This document shows positions 16,865 to 25,839 of a stretch of 64,000 nucleotides of DNA, piece after piece. This DNA is from CAILUG01 sp903844415 (lineage in GTDB: Bacteria; Pseudomonadota; Gammaproteobacteria; Pseudomonadales; Pseudohongiellaceae), in contig CANJTS010000001.1 of assembly GCA_947477655.1 (NCBI GenBank), forward strand, positions 124,001 through 188,000, read 5' to 3'. Under the pieces are notes generated by a model. That model searched no databases and was not told where the DNA came from. It saw nothing but the letters and a program-made list of their open reading frames with translations. The position numbers and the translations under genes were made by a program. Positions within the stretch are counted from its first letter, which is position 1. Every line of letters starts with the position of its first letter.

Positions 16865-17485
16865 ATGACGCTCGACACTTTGATAACTTTCACCATCCTG
16901 GAACTGCTGTTGTGCCTAAGCCCTGGTCCGGCAGTGATCTTTGTAACAAGCACCGCTGCTGCGCGCGGCATCAGAGCTGCTTGGATTGCAACGGCAGGAA
17001 TTCTCACCAGCAACCTGATGTATTTTGTGATCTCTGGCAGCGGTGTTGCTGCTGTGCTGCAAACTTCATCAACGATGTTCAATATTCTGCGCTGGGGTGG
17101 CAGTCTTTACTTGTTGGTACTGGGAGGCCGCATGTTTTTTAACAATATGACCCTGGGCACTGATAAGCCCACTGCTGCACCGCTGGTGAGTAACGACAAT
17201 ATTTCCATTGTGCACGGCTTTATGGTGCAAACTCTCAATCCTAAAGCCATCGCTTTTTTCGCTGCCCTGCTGCCGCAATTTGTAAACCCTGCTTTACCGT
17301 TAGTGCCACAAATGACAATTCTTACCATGACATCTCTGACAGTGGAAACGACTGTTATGGCGTTTTATATTTGGATGACTCATCGCTTTGGACAACAAAC
17401 ACGGAACAAGGGAAATATGTGGATCAAACGTCTGGGTGGAGGTTTTTTGATATTGGCAGCCTCCCGATTAGCGTGGGTTGGCTGA
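16865..17485 (+). CDS. LysE/RhtB-family exporter
   Basis: 206 residues with about six hydrophobic segments. The family signature LCLSPGPAVIFVTSTAAARG (about 15-34) and FMVQTLNPKAIAFFAALLPQ (about 120-139) are present. It is predicted to export an amino acid or similar small molecule across the inner membrane; substrate unknown. The ATG at 16865 is preferred to the in-frame GTG at 16853, which would lie inside the GAGGGAG ribosome-binding stretch. The next gene starts 67 bases downstream on the same strand. Confidence 0.88.
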   Translation: MTLDTLITFTILELLLCLSPGPAVIFVTSTAAARGIRAAWIATAGILTSNLMYFVISGSGVAAVLQTSSTMFNILRWGGSLYLLVLGGRMFFNNMTLGTDKPTAAPLVSNDNISIVHGFMVQTLNPKAIAFFAALLPQFVNPALPLVPQMTILTMTSLTVETTVMAFYIWMTHRFGQQTRNKGNMWIKRLGGGFLILAASRLAWVG

Positions 17486-17552
17486 AGGAGTTTGCACTTT
17501 CAAACTGGCAGTTCAGGCCAACAGCACACCGATTCTCACTGAGGGCACTTGC

Positions 17553-18011
17553 ATGACATTCAACAAGCATTGGAGCAAATGGACCATAGAAATAAAAATA
17601 TGGAAGATCTTGGCCATGCTGATAATCGTTCCAATTTTGACCATGTGGTTCCTTGTTGTACACCAAAGCGACGAAATAATAGCGCTCAGCCGGAATGAAG
17701 TGGTAGTGAACACAGCTGGCAATCGCATCTGGTATGGCACCTTTTTCAACACTGACTCTATGCTCTACCGCGACCTTGCTGTGCGAGTGCGCTTTCTCGA
17801 CAGTAATGGCCAGACTGTGGGTGAGGCAAGAGGCGAAGTTGACGAGCTGCAACCCGGAAGAGGCTTGAACCTTCAAGCCAATTTACCCGCAGAGGCAGTG
17901 AATTTGCGAATCTACTCAGTGCAGTGGCGCAACAACAGAGATTCGGCGTTAATCGGCCCTTTCAGAGAACCCTGGGAGTTTGGCTATTTGCAATACGACC
18001 CGAAAAAGTAA
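17553..18011 (+). CDS. Membrane-anchored FxLYD-like domain protein
   Basis: 152 residues. A cytoplasmic stub (MTFNKHWSKWTIEIKIWK) is followed by one hydrophobic segment (ILAMLIIVPILTMWFLVV, about 19-36) and a soluble domain of about 110 residues outside the membrane. That domain (NRIWYGTFFNTDSMLYRDLAVRVRF ... PGRGLNLQANLP ... IYSVQW) resembles FxLYD-type immunoglobulin-like folds, which often sense or scaffold in the envelope. Function unknown. GAGGG lies 7 bases before the ATG at 17553; a longer frame from a TTG at 17478 would overlap the exporter gene. It converges with manB 19 bases away. Confidence 0.6.
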   Translation: MTFNKHWSKWTIEIKIWKILAMLIIVPILTMWFLVVHQSDEIIALSRNEVVVNTAGNRIWYGTFFNTDSMLYRDLAVRVRFLDSNGQTVGEARGEVDELQPGRGLNLQANLPAEAVNLRIYSVQWRNNRDSALIGPFREPWEFGYLQYDPKK

Positions 18012-18030
18012 ACCTTTAGGGAGCTCGGGC

Positions 18031-19377
18031 TTAGACCATCAGCGCGAGCACTTCATCGGTCTTGGCTTGCATCAGCGCAATATCGCCGCGTGATTCAACG
18101 TTCAAACGAATTACGGGTTCAGTGTTGGACATGCGCAAATTAAAACGCCAGTCGGCGAAACTGATACTCACGCCATCGGTGTAATCAATGCTCAGCGCTG
18201 AAGGTTTATAGTGCGCCAATACTTTTTCAATAACGGCGCTGGCATCAGTAACAGTACGATTTATTTCGCCGCTGGCAGGAAAACGCGCAATACATTCTTC
18301 TACCAGTTGCGACAGTGGTTTGCCACTTTGCACTATTAATTCTAGCACCAGCAGCCACGGCACCATGCCACTGTCGCAGTAAAAGAAATCTCGAAAATAA
18401 TGATGGGCGCTCATCTCGCCGCCGTAGATAGCATCTTCGCTGCGCATCTTTTCCTTGATGAAGGCATGGCCTGATTTACATTGCACAGCAGTACCTCCAC
18501 CCTCTTTCACCACAGCTTCGGTATTCCACAATAAACGAGGGTCGTGAATAATTTTGCTACCCTGATTTTTTTTCAAAAAAGCTGCTGCCAATAAGCCCAC
18601 AATATAATAACCTTCAATAAAACCGCCTTTCTCATCGAAAAAGAAACAGCGATCAAAATCACCATCCCAAGCAATAGCTACATCGGCTTTATTATTCAAC
18701 AAGGCAGTCACGGTGGGATGACGATTTTCTTCTAGCAAGGGATTGGGAACACCGTTGGGGAAATTGCCGTCAGGATTGTGATGAACCTTCACAAAAGTGA
18801 AGGGCAAATGAGGCTCCAGCAAATCGACGATCGCCCCTGCCCCACCATTGCCGGCATTACACACAACCTTTAAAGGGGTGAGTGCTTGCACATCCACATA
18901 CGTCAACAAATGCTTAATGTAAGCTGCTTTTACCTCAACTTGCTGTTCTATACCTTGGCGCACTGCCGTAGCAAAGACATTCTTCTCGGCTAATTCTTTA
19001 ATATCGTTTAGCCCGGTATCGGCACTGATGGGCTTGGATTCTTCGCGCACGAACTTCATGCCATTGTAATCTTTTGGGTTATGGCTGGCAGTTACAACGA
19101 TGCCACCGTCCATATGCAAGTGACTCGTAGCGAAATATATTTCTTCAGTGCCACACTGCCCAATGTTGAATACATCGACCCCCGAATCCCGTAGGCCACG
19201 CGTAAGAGCGGTACAAATAGCAAGACTGCTCAGACGAATGTCATAACCCACCACCACTTTGGCCGGTTGCAAAAAAGCCGCATAGGCACGTCCAATGCGA
19301 TAGGCAATGTCTTCGTTTAATTGGTCGGGAATGCGACCTCTGACATCATAGGCTTTGAAACAGGAAAATTTATCCAC
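18031..19377 (-). CDS. manB: Phosphomannomutase
   Basis: 448 residues, closely following E. coli CpsG/ManB. It converts mannose-6-phosphate to mannose-1-phosphate for GDP-mannose. Visible: FKAYDVRGRIPDQLNEDIAYR at the start, the phosphoserine loop VTASHNPKDYNGMKF (about 95-109), the metal loop DGDFDRCFF, GEMSAHHYFRDF for sugar binding, and SNTEPVIRLNVESR at the phosphate-binding end. Phosphoglucomutase activity is possible as in AlgC. It forms a reverse-strand block with galU and manC, so the three supply nucleotide sugars for polysaccharide or lipopolysaccharide. Confidence 0.95.
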   Translation of the reverse strand: MDKFSCFKAYDVRGRIPDQLNEDIAYRIGRAYAAFLQPAKVVVGYDIRLSSLAICTALTRGLRDSGVDVFNIGQCGTEEIYFATSHLHMDGGIVVTASHNPKDYNGMKFVREESKPISADTGLNDIKELAEKNVFATAVRQGIEQQVEVKAAYIKHLLTYVDVQALTPLKVVCNAGNGGAGAIVDLLEPHLPFTFVKVHHNPDGNFPNGVPNPLLEENRHPTVTALLNNKADVAIAWDGDFDRCFFFDEKGGFIEGYYIVGLLAAAFLKKNQGSKIIHDPRLLWNTEAVVKEGGGTAVQCKSGHAFIKEKMRSEDAIYGGEMSAHHYFRDFFYCDSGMVPWLLVLELIVQSGKPLSQLVEECIARFPASGEINRTVTDASAVIEKVLAHYKPSALSIDYTDGVSISFADWRFNLRMSNTEPVIRLNVESRGDIALMQAKTDEVLALMV

Positions 19378-19424
19378 TACTCACCTCGGAAAATTAATAG
19401 CGCAATCAAAATATTTAAGAATTT

Positions 19425-20261
19425 CTATTCTTTATAAACATTTTTGAAATAAAACTGCGATGCGTCCATGTAGCCCGGTACACTGCCACAGTCAAAACGG
19501 CGACCTTTGAATTTATAACCCAGCACCCGCCCTTGTTTGGCCTGGGTTAACAAGGCATCAGTAATCTGAACTTCATTGTTGCGCCCCGGCGGAGTATTAC
19601 GCAGGATGTCAAAAATATCTGGTGTCAGAATATAACGACCAATAATAGCAAGGTTACTGGGGGCATCTTCTGGTTTGGGTTTTTCTACCATGTTGTTGAT
19701 ACGCAACAGGCCTGGGGCAATTTCTTCACCAGCAATTACGCCATATTTATTGGTTTCGTTACGTGGCACTTCTTCAATCGCCACAATAGAACACTGGTAA
19801 ATTTTGTACAGCTCCACCATTTGCGCGAGCACTCCTTGACCTGGGCTGTAACACAAGTCATCTGCCAGCAGCACTGCAAAGGGCTCATGACCAATAAGAG
19901 TTTCCCCGCTGAGGATGGCATGGCCAAGCCCTTTCATTTCGATCTGGCGTGTATAAGAAAATACAGCTTCGCTCATGAGGCGGCGAATTTCTTGCAAAGA
20001 ATTTTCTTTATCACTGCCCGCGATTTGATGCTCTAGTTCATAGTTGATGTCGAAATGATCTTCAATGGCTCGTTTGCCACGCCCGGTGACAATGGCCATG
20101 CCATTCATACCAGCATCTAGAGCTTCTTCCACGCCATACTGAATCAGCGGCTTGTTCACCACTGGCAACATTTCCTTGGGCATAGACTTGGTAGTTGGCA
20201 AAAAGCGCGTGCCGTAACCAGCGGCGGGAAATAAACATTTTTTGATGACTGAATTGCTCAT
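19425..20261 (-). CDS. galU: UTP--glucose-1-phosphate uridylyltransferase
   Basis: 278 residues from the ATG at 20261, which has GAGGACACC just upstream; the longer frame from 20318 lacks family support. GalU makes UDP-glucose. Motifs: FPAAGYGTRFLPTTKS and MPKEMLPVVNKP (about 9-35), GLGHAI, the nucleotide/metal loop VLLADD, GVIAGEE, NMVEKPKPEDAPSNLAIIGR and FDCGSVPGYMDA. It lies between manB (47 bases downstream) and manC (128 bases upstream), all on the reverse strand. Confidence 0.96.
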   Translation of the reverse strand: MSNSVIKKCLFPAAGYGTRFLPTTKSMPKEMLPVVNKPLIQYGVEEALDAGMNGMAIVTGRGKRAIEDHFDINYELEHQIAGSDKENSLQEIRRLMSEAVFSYTRQIEMKGLGHAILSGETLIGHEPFAVLLADDLCYSPGQGVLAQMVELYKIYQCSIVAIEEVPRNETNKYGVIAGEEIAPGLLRINNMVEKPKPEDAPSNLAIIGRYILTPDIFDILRNTPPGRNNEVQITDALLTQAKQGRVLGYKFKGRRFDCGSVPGYMDASQFYFKNVYKE

Positions 20262-20389
20262 GGTGTCCTCTGAATCAAACTGTGTGCAGGTATAAATGAT
20301 GTATCTTTCTCGCTGCAAATTCTCTCAGCAAAAAAGTCCTTGTGTTGTTATTAAATTAATAATGTTTATCTGAATATTTCTTAGCTGAT

Positions 20390-21841
20390 TTAAGCTTGAT
20401 TGGTGGGCTCTTGCTGTCTGCCGTAAATATCTTCAAAACGTACAATATCGTCTTCCCCCAAATAAGATCCACATTGAACTTCTATCAGAATTAATGGCCC
20501 ATCGGTTCGATTTTCCAAACGGTGCTTGGTTTCAATCGGAATATAAGTAGATTGATTTTCCTGCAGATCGAAACACTCTACACCACACGTTACGGTCGCT
20601 GTACCTGTGACGACTATCCAGTGTTCGGCGCGCTTGTGATGCAGTTGCAAGGATAACGCCGCACCTGCTTTGACAATAATACGCTTAACCTTAAACACGA
20701 CTGATTCTGCCAGACTTTCATAAGAACCCCAGGGCCGGTAGACCTTGAGATGCAGGCCGGCTTCGGGCCGTTTTAACTCGTTGAGCTGGCGCACAATTTC
20801 TTTTACGTTTTGCACGCTGGTTTTATTGGCCACCAGCACTGCATCGCTGGTTTCTACCACCACAACGTTGTCTATTCCAACTAAGGTGACCAAACGCGAC
20901 TGAGCTTGTACAAATGAATTGCTAACTTCATGCAGCAGCACATCGCCAACAAGTACATTATTGTTGGTGTCATGCGGCCCATGTTCCCAAACTGCCGACC
21001 ATGCGCCCAGATCACTCCAGCCTGCATCGAGTGGCACAACTACTGCCGCTGCCGTGTGTTCCATGACTGCATAATCTATGGAGATAGCAGGACAAGCCTT
21101 GAACAAATCAAGTGGAATACGAATAAAATCCATGTCGGAAACAGCGCCTTGCCAGGCCAGCTCACAGTAATGCAGTAAGTGTGATTCAAATTTTTTCAGC
21201 TCCTGCAAATACATTTTTGCAGAAAACATGAACATACCGCTGTTCCAATAATACTCACCACTGTCCAAATAGCTTAGCGCAGTTATCCGATCAGGTTTTT
21301 CCACAAATCGACTAATCTCATACACAGCACCGCGACTTAAACCTCGCTTGATATATCCATAACCCGTTTCAGGGCTCAGTGGCAAAATACCAAACGTAAC
21401 CAGAGCAGATGCTGCTGCTTGTTGACTACCAACTTGCACTGCCTGTTGAAACGCCTTTACATTGGTTATGACATGATCGGCTGCCAGTACCAGCAAGAGC
21501 GAACCAGCTTGAGCGGCCTCAGCACATAAAGCTGCTAGGGCAACTGCTGGTGCAGTATTACGCCCGACCGGCTCCAGAATAATAGTGGCATCATGAATAT
21601 CCAGATGCCGCAGTTGTTCTGCCACCAGAAATCGATGCTCTGCATTACACACCACGATGGGGGAACCAAGGCCTGGCACACCGCGCAATCGCAACAAACT
21701 TTCCTGGAACAAGGAAAAGCTGGGGCCATCAGCAGCATTTTTAACTGATGAAAAAGCCAGAAACTGTTTTGGAAAGGCTTCGCGGGAAGCCGGCCAGAGT
21801 CGCGAACCAACCCCGCCCGCCATGATGACTGGAATAAGCAT
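20390..21841 (-). CDS. manC: Mannose-1-phosphate guanylyltransferase / mannose-6-phosphate isomerase
   Basis: 483 residues, the two-domain type (AlgA/ManC/XanB). The N-terminal nucleotidyltransferase has IMAGGVGSRLWPASRE.FPKQF (about 6-27), VLAADHVI and FVEKP. The C-terminal cupin has the isomerase signature RPWGSYESL, QLHHKRAEHWIVVTGTA and ENRTDGPLILIEVQCGSYLGEDDIVR. Together they turn fructose-6-phosphate-derived mannose phosphate into GDP-mannose, with ManB supplying the middle step. First gene of the manC-galU-manB block. Confidence 0.96.
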   Translation of the reverse strand: MLIPVIMAGGVGSRLWPASREAFPKQFLAFSSVKNAADGPSFSLFQESLLRLRGVPGLGSPIVVCNAEHRFLVAEQLRHLDIHDATIILEPVGRNTAPAVALAALCAEAAQAGSLLLVLAADHVITNVKAFQQAVQVGSQQAAASALVTFGILPLSPETGYGYIKRGLSRGAVYEISRFVEKPDRITALSYLDSGEYYWNSGMFMFSAKMYLQELKKFESHLLHYCELAWQGAVSDMDFIRIPLDLFKACPAISIDYAVMEHTAAAVVVPLDAGWSDLGAWSAVWEHGPHDTNNNVLVGDVLLHEVSNSFVQAQSRLVTLVGIDNVVVVETSDAVLVANKTSVQNVKEIVRQLNELKRPEAGLHLKVYRPWGSYESLAESVVFKVKRIIVKAGAALSLQLHHKRAEHWIVVTGTATVTCGVECFDLQENQSTYIPIETKHRLENRTDGPLILIEVQCGSYLGEDDIVRFEDIYGRQQEPTNQA

Positions 21842-21949
21842 ATTTGAGAGAAATCCCAGCGAATTTTATATAAATCAAGCCAATAAATGTGGGCGGATTA
21901 TAGCCGTAAACTCGGCAAAATTATTCGGGCTTAGAGCTATTTCTCACTA

Positions 21950-21994
21950 TATAATGCCTCCCTTTTTTAGAGAGAGCTGTACGGTTAGTAACAG
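21950..21994 (+). promoter_or_regulatory. Possible fabA promoter -10 and downstream inverted repeat
   Basis: A perfect TATAAT stands at 21950-21955, 54 bases before the fabA ATG, but no good -35 is seen. At 21975-21994 GCTGT and ACAGC form a 5-base inverted repeat with further partial symmetry, just downstream of where transcription would start. fabA-fabB is controlled by FabR/FadR or DesT-type regulators in relatives; this repeat does not match their known consensus well. Confidence 0.25.
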
Positions 21995-22008
21995 CCTGTT
22001 TTGTATTT

Positions 22009-22542
22009 ATGACCTCTGTTTACCACCCCAAAAGTAGTTACACCCGCGACGAATTACTGGCGTGTGGTCACGGCACAATGTTCGGCTTTGGCAACGCCCG
22101 TTTGCCACTGGGCAACATGTTGATGTTCGATCGTATTATCGATATTACCGCCACCGGTGGTAAAGATGGCAAGGGCCAAGTAGTCGCTGAGCTCGACATA
22201 CATCCCGATCTCTGGTTTTTTGCGTGCCACTTTGAAAGTGATCCAGTAATGCCCGGCTGCCTTGGGCTTGATGCCATGTGGCAACTGGTCGGATTTTTCC
22301 TCGGCTGGCGCGGCAATCCCGGCAAAGGACGCGCCCTTGGGTGTGGTGAAGTCAAATTTACTGGCGAAATACTACCCACCAACAAAAAAGTGACCTATAC
22401 CCTGAGCATCAAACGGCTAATTGAGCGCAAGCTAGTAATGGGAATTGCTGATGGTGAGGTTTCGTTAGATGGGAAGACTATTTATACTGCCAAAGGCCTT
22501 AAGGTAGGATTGTTTACCCCAGATATTAGCCTGGCCCCATAA
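22009..22542 (+). CDS. fabA: 3-hydroxydecanoyl-ACP dehydratase/isomerase
   Basis: 177 residues. FabA dehydrates 3-hydroxydecanoyl-ACP and isomerises the product to the cis-3 form, the entry to unsaturated fatty acids. The catalytic His sits in FFACHFESDPVMPGCLG (about 66-82), with the conserved Asp in GLDAMWQLVGFFLGW. Also visible are GRALGCGEVKFTGE and TYTLSIKR. fabB follows 82 bases downstream in the same direction, the normal partner. Together they define the anaerobic-type unsaturated fatty acid pathway. Confidence 0.97.
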   Translation: MTSVYHPKSSYTRDELLACGHGTMFGFGNARLPLGNMLMFDRIIDITATGGKDGKGQVVAELDIHPDLWFFACHFESDPVMPGCLGLDAMWQLVGFFLGWRGNPGKGRALGCGEVKFTGEILPTNKKVTYTLSIKRLIERKLVMGIADGEVSLDGKTIYTAKGLKVGLFTPDISLAP

Positions 22543-22624
22543 AACCATGTTGGCGGGCTGTGCCAAGATAGATACTCGCAGTTATAAGATCCCACTCAGG
22601 ATCAACACTACAGAGAGGTAGCTT

Positions 22625-23842
22625 ATGCGTCGTGTTGTTGTCACCGGTATGGGCATCGTAAGTTGCTTGGGCATCGACAAAAAAACTGTTCTGACCGCAC
22701 TGCAACAAGGCAAAAGTGGCATTGTCTATCGCCCCGAATATGAACAACGCGGCATGCGCAGCCATGTGGCGGGCGCGGTGGATCTGGATCTCACTCAGTT
22801 CATCGATCGCAAGGACTTACGCTTTATGGGAGCTGCGGCAGGTTATGGCTATATAGCCATGCAACGCGCCATCGAAGATGCGGGCCTTACTCCCACTGAG
22901 GTTTCCAACATTCGCACCGGACTCATCATGGGAGCAGGCGGCTCTTCCACCGAAGATCAGGTAGAAACTGCCGATATTCTTCGTGAAAAGGGCCTCAAAC
23001 GCATCGGACCTTACCGTGTCACTCGCACCATGGGTAGCACCGTATCAGCCTGTCTAGCCACACCCTTTCACATCAAAGGAGTCAACTATTCCATTTCCTC
23101 TGCTTGCGCCTCCAGTGCCCATTGTATTGGTAATGCCATGGAGCAGATTCAATTAAACAAACAAGATGTAGTGTTTGCCGGTGGCGGTGAAGCCGAGCAC
23201 TGGACCCTCAGTTGTATGTTCGATGCCATGGGCGCTTTATCAACAAAATTTAACGCCACACCAGACCGCGCTTCGCGCGCCTACGATGTCGATCGTGATG
23301 GCTTTGTGATTGCCGGCGGAGGTGGCGTACTAGTGATAGAAGCTCTGGATCATGCGCTTGCCCGAGGCGCCAAAATTTATGCTGAATTTACCGGTTATGG
23401 TGCTACTTCAGACGGCGCTGACATGGTTGCCCCTTCCGGAGAAGGAGCTACTCGCTGCATGCAAATGGCCATGGCTACCGCTACTCGTAAAGTGGATTAT
23501 ATCAATACCCACGGCACTAGCACCCCAGTTGGCGATATCAAAGAACTCGAAGCAGTACGCGCAGCATTCGTTGGCGCCACTATTCCACCAATCAGTTCCA
23601 CCAAATCTCTTACCGGCCACTCTTTAGGTGCGGCTGGTGTTCAAGAAGCTATCTACAGTTTGTTAATGCTGGAACACAACTTTATAGCTGCCTCTGCCCA
23701 CATCGACAACCTCGATCCCGCCTTGGGTGATGCACCCATCGTGAGGGAAATGATAAACACCAAACTAAATGCCGTGATGTCCAACAGTTTTGGTTTTGGC
23801 GGTACCAATGCGGCGCTGGTTTTTGAGCGTTACGAAGGTTAA
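22625..23842 (+). CDS. fabB: 3-oxoacyl-ACP synthase I
   Basis: 405 residues. FabB elongates the cis-3-decenoyl-ACP made by FabA. Motifs: VVVTGMGIVSCLG at the start, the nucleophile Cys in SSACASSAHCIG (about 161-172), the first active-site His in NTHGTSTPVGDIKE (about 297-310), the second in TGHSLGAAG (about 333-341), and NSFGFGGTNAALVFE at the end. GAGAGGTAG precedes the ATG. It is in one unit with fabA; the next gene starts 38 bases after the stop. Confidence 0.97.
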   Translation: MRRVVVTGMGIVSCLGIDKKTVLTALQQGKSGIVYRPEYEQRGMRSHVAGAVDLDLTQFIDRKDLRFMGAAAGYGYIAMQRAIEDAGLTPTEVSNIRTGLIMGAGGSSTEDQVETADILREKGLKRIGPYRVTRTMGSTVSACLATPFHIKGVNYSISSACASSAHCIGNAMEQIQLNKQDVVFAGGGEAEHWTLSCMFDAMGALSTKFNATPDRASRAYDVDRDGFVIAGGGGVLVIEALDHALARGAKIYAEFTGYGATSDGADMVAPSGEGATRCMQMAMATATRKVDYINTHGTSTPVGDIKELEAVRAAFVGATIPPISSTKSLTGHSLGAAGVQEAIYSLLMLEHNFIAASAHIDNLDPALGDAPIVREMINTKLNAVMSNSFGFGGTNAALVFERYEG

Positions 23843-23880
23843 CGGGGTGTAGATAAAATTACTGCACTGAGGCTACTCCT

Positions 23881-24402
23881 ATGTTTACCTTCGGCAAATA
23901 TTTTCTCTGCCCCATTTTGCTTTCTTTGCTCTCCTGTAGATCCTTGCTGATGGCAGCAGAACTGGAACCCATAACCAATAATCCGTTCAGCGCCCCCGCT
24001 TTAACTCAAACAAATATACTCAATACCGATGTTTCTGCCGCAATTTTGCCGGTAGATTCTGCCTTTGCCCTGACCGCTCTGATCGAAGCCGACACCAATA
24101 TCGTCTTAATGTGGAACATGCCACCGGGTTATTACCTTTACAAAAAAAGTCTGGTAGTGGAAACCTCCGCAAATACACAGCCGCTTACTTTGACATTAAG
24201 TGTTGGCGTCACTTTGTCTGATGAATTTTTTGGTGATGTAGAGGTTTACTTCGACAAATTGCTGTTGAGCTTACCGCTCAGCCAATTCGACCCTACAGAA
24301 AACGGCACGATTGATTTGCTGGTAACCTACCAAGGCTGCGCCGAAAAACTCTACTGTTATCCACTCGTGCAGAAAAATGTTAGCCTGATGTTGCCTAACT
24401 GA
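23881..24402 (+). CDS. Stand-alone DsbD N-terminal (alpha) domain protein
   Basis: 173 residues with a hydrophobic N-terminal export signal. The mature part matches the periplasmic alpha domain of DsbD: AFALTALIEA, MWNMPPGYYLYKKSLVVE, DEFFGDVEVYFDKL and VTYQGCAEKLYCYPL. The two cysteines of the last motif are the redox pair that passes electrons to DsbC-type partners. The membrane beta domain and the C-terminal thioredoxin domain of DsbD are absent: a TGA at 24400-24402 ends the frame, and no continuation appears in other frames. It may accept electrons from a separate DsbD or CcdA. It follows fabB by 38 bases. Confidence 0.8.
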   Translation: MFTFGKYFLCPILLSLLSCRSLLMAAELEPITNNPFSAPALTQTNILNTDVSAAILPVDSAFALTALIEADTNIVLMWNMPPGYYLYKKSLVVETSANTQPLTLTLSVGVTLSDEFFGDVEVYFDKLLLSLPLSQFDPTENGTIDLLVTYQGCAEKLYCYPLVQKNVSLMLPN

Positions 24403-24430
24403 AATTACCTGTATAAATAGCTTTTACTCT

Positions 24431-24472
24431 GACCCAAAACTTTCGACCCAAAACTTTCGACCCAAAACTTTC
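24431..24472. repeat. 14-base unit, three perfect tandem copies
   Basis: GACCCAAAACTTTC is repeated exactly three times at 24431-24444, 24445-24458 and 24459-24472, ending one base before the GGAGG ribosome binding site of the next gene. Copy-number change here would alter the 5' leader of that transcript without touching the coding frame. Confidence 0.95.
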
Positions 24473-24484
24473 GGAGGCCTGGCA

Positions 24485-25576
24485 ATGAACAAAGTTTTAG
24501 TTACAACTACCATCGGCTGTTTCACCTTTTTTGCAATACCGACGTTTGCCCACCATTCGGTTACCACTCATTTCGACAGCAGTCGTAGCATTGAGATTCG
24601 CGGAGTCGTCGTCGATTTCAAATTACGCAGTCCGCATGCATCGCTTATTGTCGACGGCCAGAGTTATGTCGATGGTGTGTTGCAGGACGCTACGGTGCAA
24701 CGTTGGGAGGTTGAATCTTCTGCTGCAACAGGATTACGGGCGATGGGCATTACGCCGGAAACCTTTAAGGCTGGTGCAGCAATTACAGTTATTGCCGCGC
24801 CTAATCGCCAAAGTGGTTTTCGCTTTGTTAATTCCTCTAACTTCATCGACAACAACGGTAAACGGTATAGCCGCGCGAGCGCCGAGCGACCGCAACCGGC
24901 AAGTGCAGACAGCATCACTTCTGTCCAAGGTATTGGGTCAATGGCAGGTCGCTGGAGCGCACCGGGCGGATTTGCCAGAGCAGAAGGAACTCCATTACCT
25001 CTTAATGCCGCCGGTCTTGCTGCCTGGAACGAATATGATCCAAAACAATCGCCGGCCAATACTTGCGAGCCAATGAACTTTCCGGACCTGTTCAATGCAC
25101 CGTATCTGTTCGACATAGAAGTATATGGCAATGAAATTGTCATCCACAATCAACCCTGGGCAGTCGACCGCAGGATTCCTCTTACCAATGAGGCTTTTAT
25201 GACATCCCCGGATGGCCTGTTTGGTGTCATACGGGGCCGTGTTGAAGGGGCAACAGTGATACTCGAAAGTGAGAACTTCCCTCCTTCCCGCTGGGGTTTA
25301 GGCAGTGCTACTCAGATTTTGGGCAGTGGTGCAGATATACCGTCCAGCACGCAGAAGAAAGTCAGCGAACGCTTCACCCTCAGTGCGGATGGGCTTGAGT
25401 TGATATACGACTACACACTGACCGATCCTACCTATCTCACCCAACCCTACCAAGGTCATTTGCAATTCATTCGTTTGGCGGCAGACACACCGATGTACGC
25501 CTACGATTGTGTGGAGGAAAGCGCAGCCATGTTTTCTCGGACACCGAACGACGCGTTACTGCGAGTGGGAGACTGA
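24485..25576 (+). CDS. Fused DUF6152 plus cassette-family secreted protein
   Basis: 363 residues with a signal peptide ending FA before HHS. Residues about 23-120 form a DUF6152 domain (HHSVTTHFDSSRSIEIRGVV, then RSPHAS in place of NPHSW). Residues about 155-363 carry the second domain seen in the genes at 5882 and 6927: GRWSAPGGFARAEG, LFGVIRGRVEGATVILESENF, ELIYDYTLTDPTYLTQPYQG and YAYDCVEES. It is therefore one polypeptide combining proteins encoded separately at 5.9-8.1 kb. Function unknown; export to the periplasm is inferred. GGAGG lies 7 bases before the ATG, directly after a triple 14-base repeat. Confidence 0.7.
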   Translation: MNKVLVTTTIGCFTFFAIPTFAHHSVTTHFDSSRSIEIRGVVVDFKLRSPHASLIVDGQSYVDGVLQDATVQRWEVESSAATGLRAMGITPETFKAGAAITVIAAPNRQSGFRFVNSSNFIDNNGKRYSRASAERPQPASADSITSVQGIGSMAGRWSAPGGFARAEGTPLPLNAAGLAAWNEYDPKQSPANTCEPMNFPDLFNAPYLFDIEVYGNEIVIHNQPWAVDRRIPLTNEAFMTSPDGLFGVIRGRVEGATVILESENFPPSRWGLGSATQILGSGADIPSSTQKKVSERFTLSADGLELIYDYTLTDPTYLTQPYQGHLQFIRLAADTPMYAYDCVEESAAMFSRTPNDALLRVGD

Positions 25577-25596
25577 TCCTGCGCTTCAATTAACCT

Positions 25597-25721
25597 TTGA
25601 GGGGAGTTAAGGGCTGAATTTAATAAATGCATTGGCTGGTCTTGAGGCTGTTGCAAGATTATTTTTTTACACCACCCAAAATTCTCGAATAGTTACAGAA
25701 GTTATATACAACTCCCCGCAA
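25597..25721. repeat. 12-base inverted repeat in intergenic gap
   Basis: TTGAGGGGAGTT (25597-25608) is complementary to AACTCCCCGCAA (25710-25721) at 11 of 12 positions, enclosing 101 bases between the DUF6152-fusion gene and aroQ. A small terminator-like hairpin lies inside. No gene is seen; the 61-codon frame at 25632-25817 has no family resemblance. Confidence 0.5.
25640..25668 (+). terminator. Rho-independent-like terminator before aroQ
   Basis: TCTTG and CAAGA pair around a 9-base loop and are followed within 3 bases by seven T. It would end the transcript of the gene at 24485-25576 and leave the aroQ operon to its own promoter. The stem is only 5 bp, so strength is uncertain. Confidence 0.4.
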
Positions 25722-25839
25722 TTTGCAGAAAATGCGCATATATTTAAAGCTTATTATTCGCAGTTATACCGTCCTTGGTGGGAACTTCTGAACCAACTGC
25801 GCGTCTCAACTGACTAACGATGTTAAATAACGGCACTCT

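Noticed and set aside
25632..25817. 61-codon frame before aroQ
   Set aside because: It overlaps a terminator-like hairpin and has no recognisable family or start signal.
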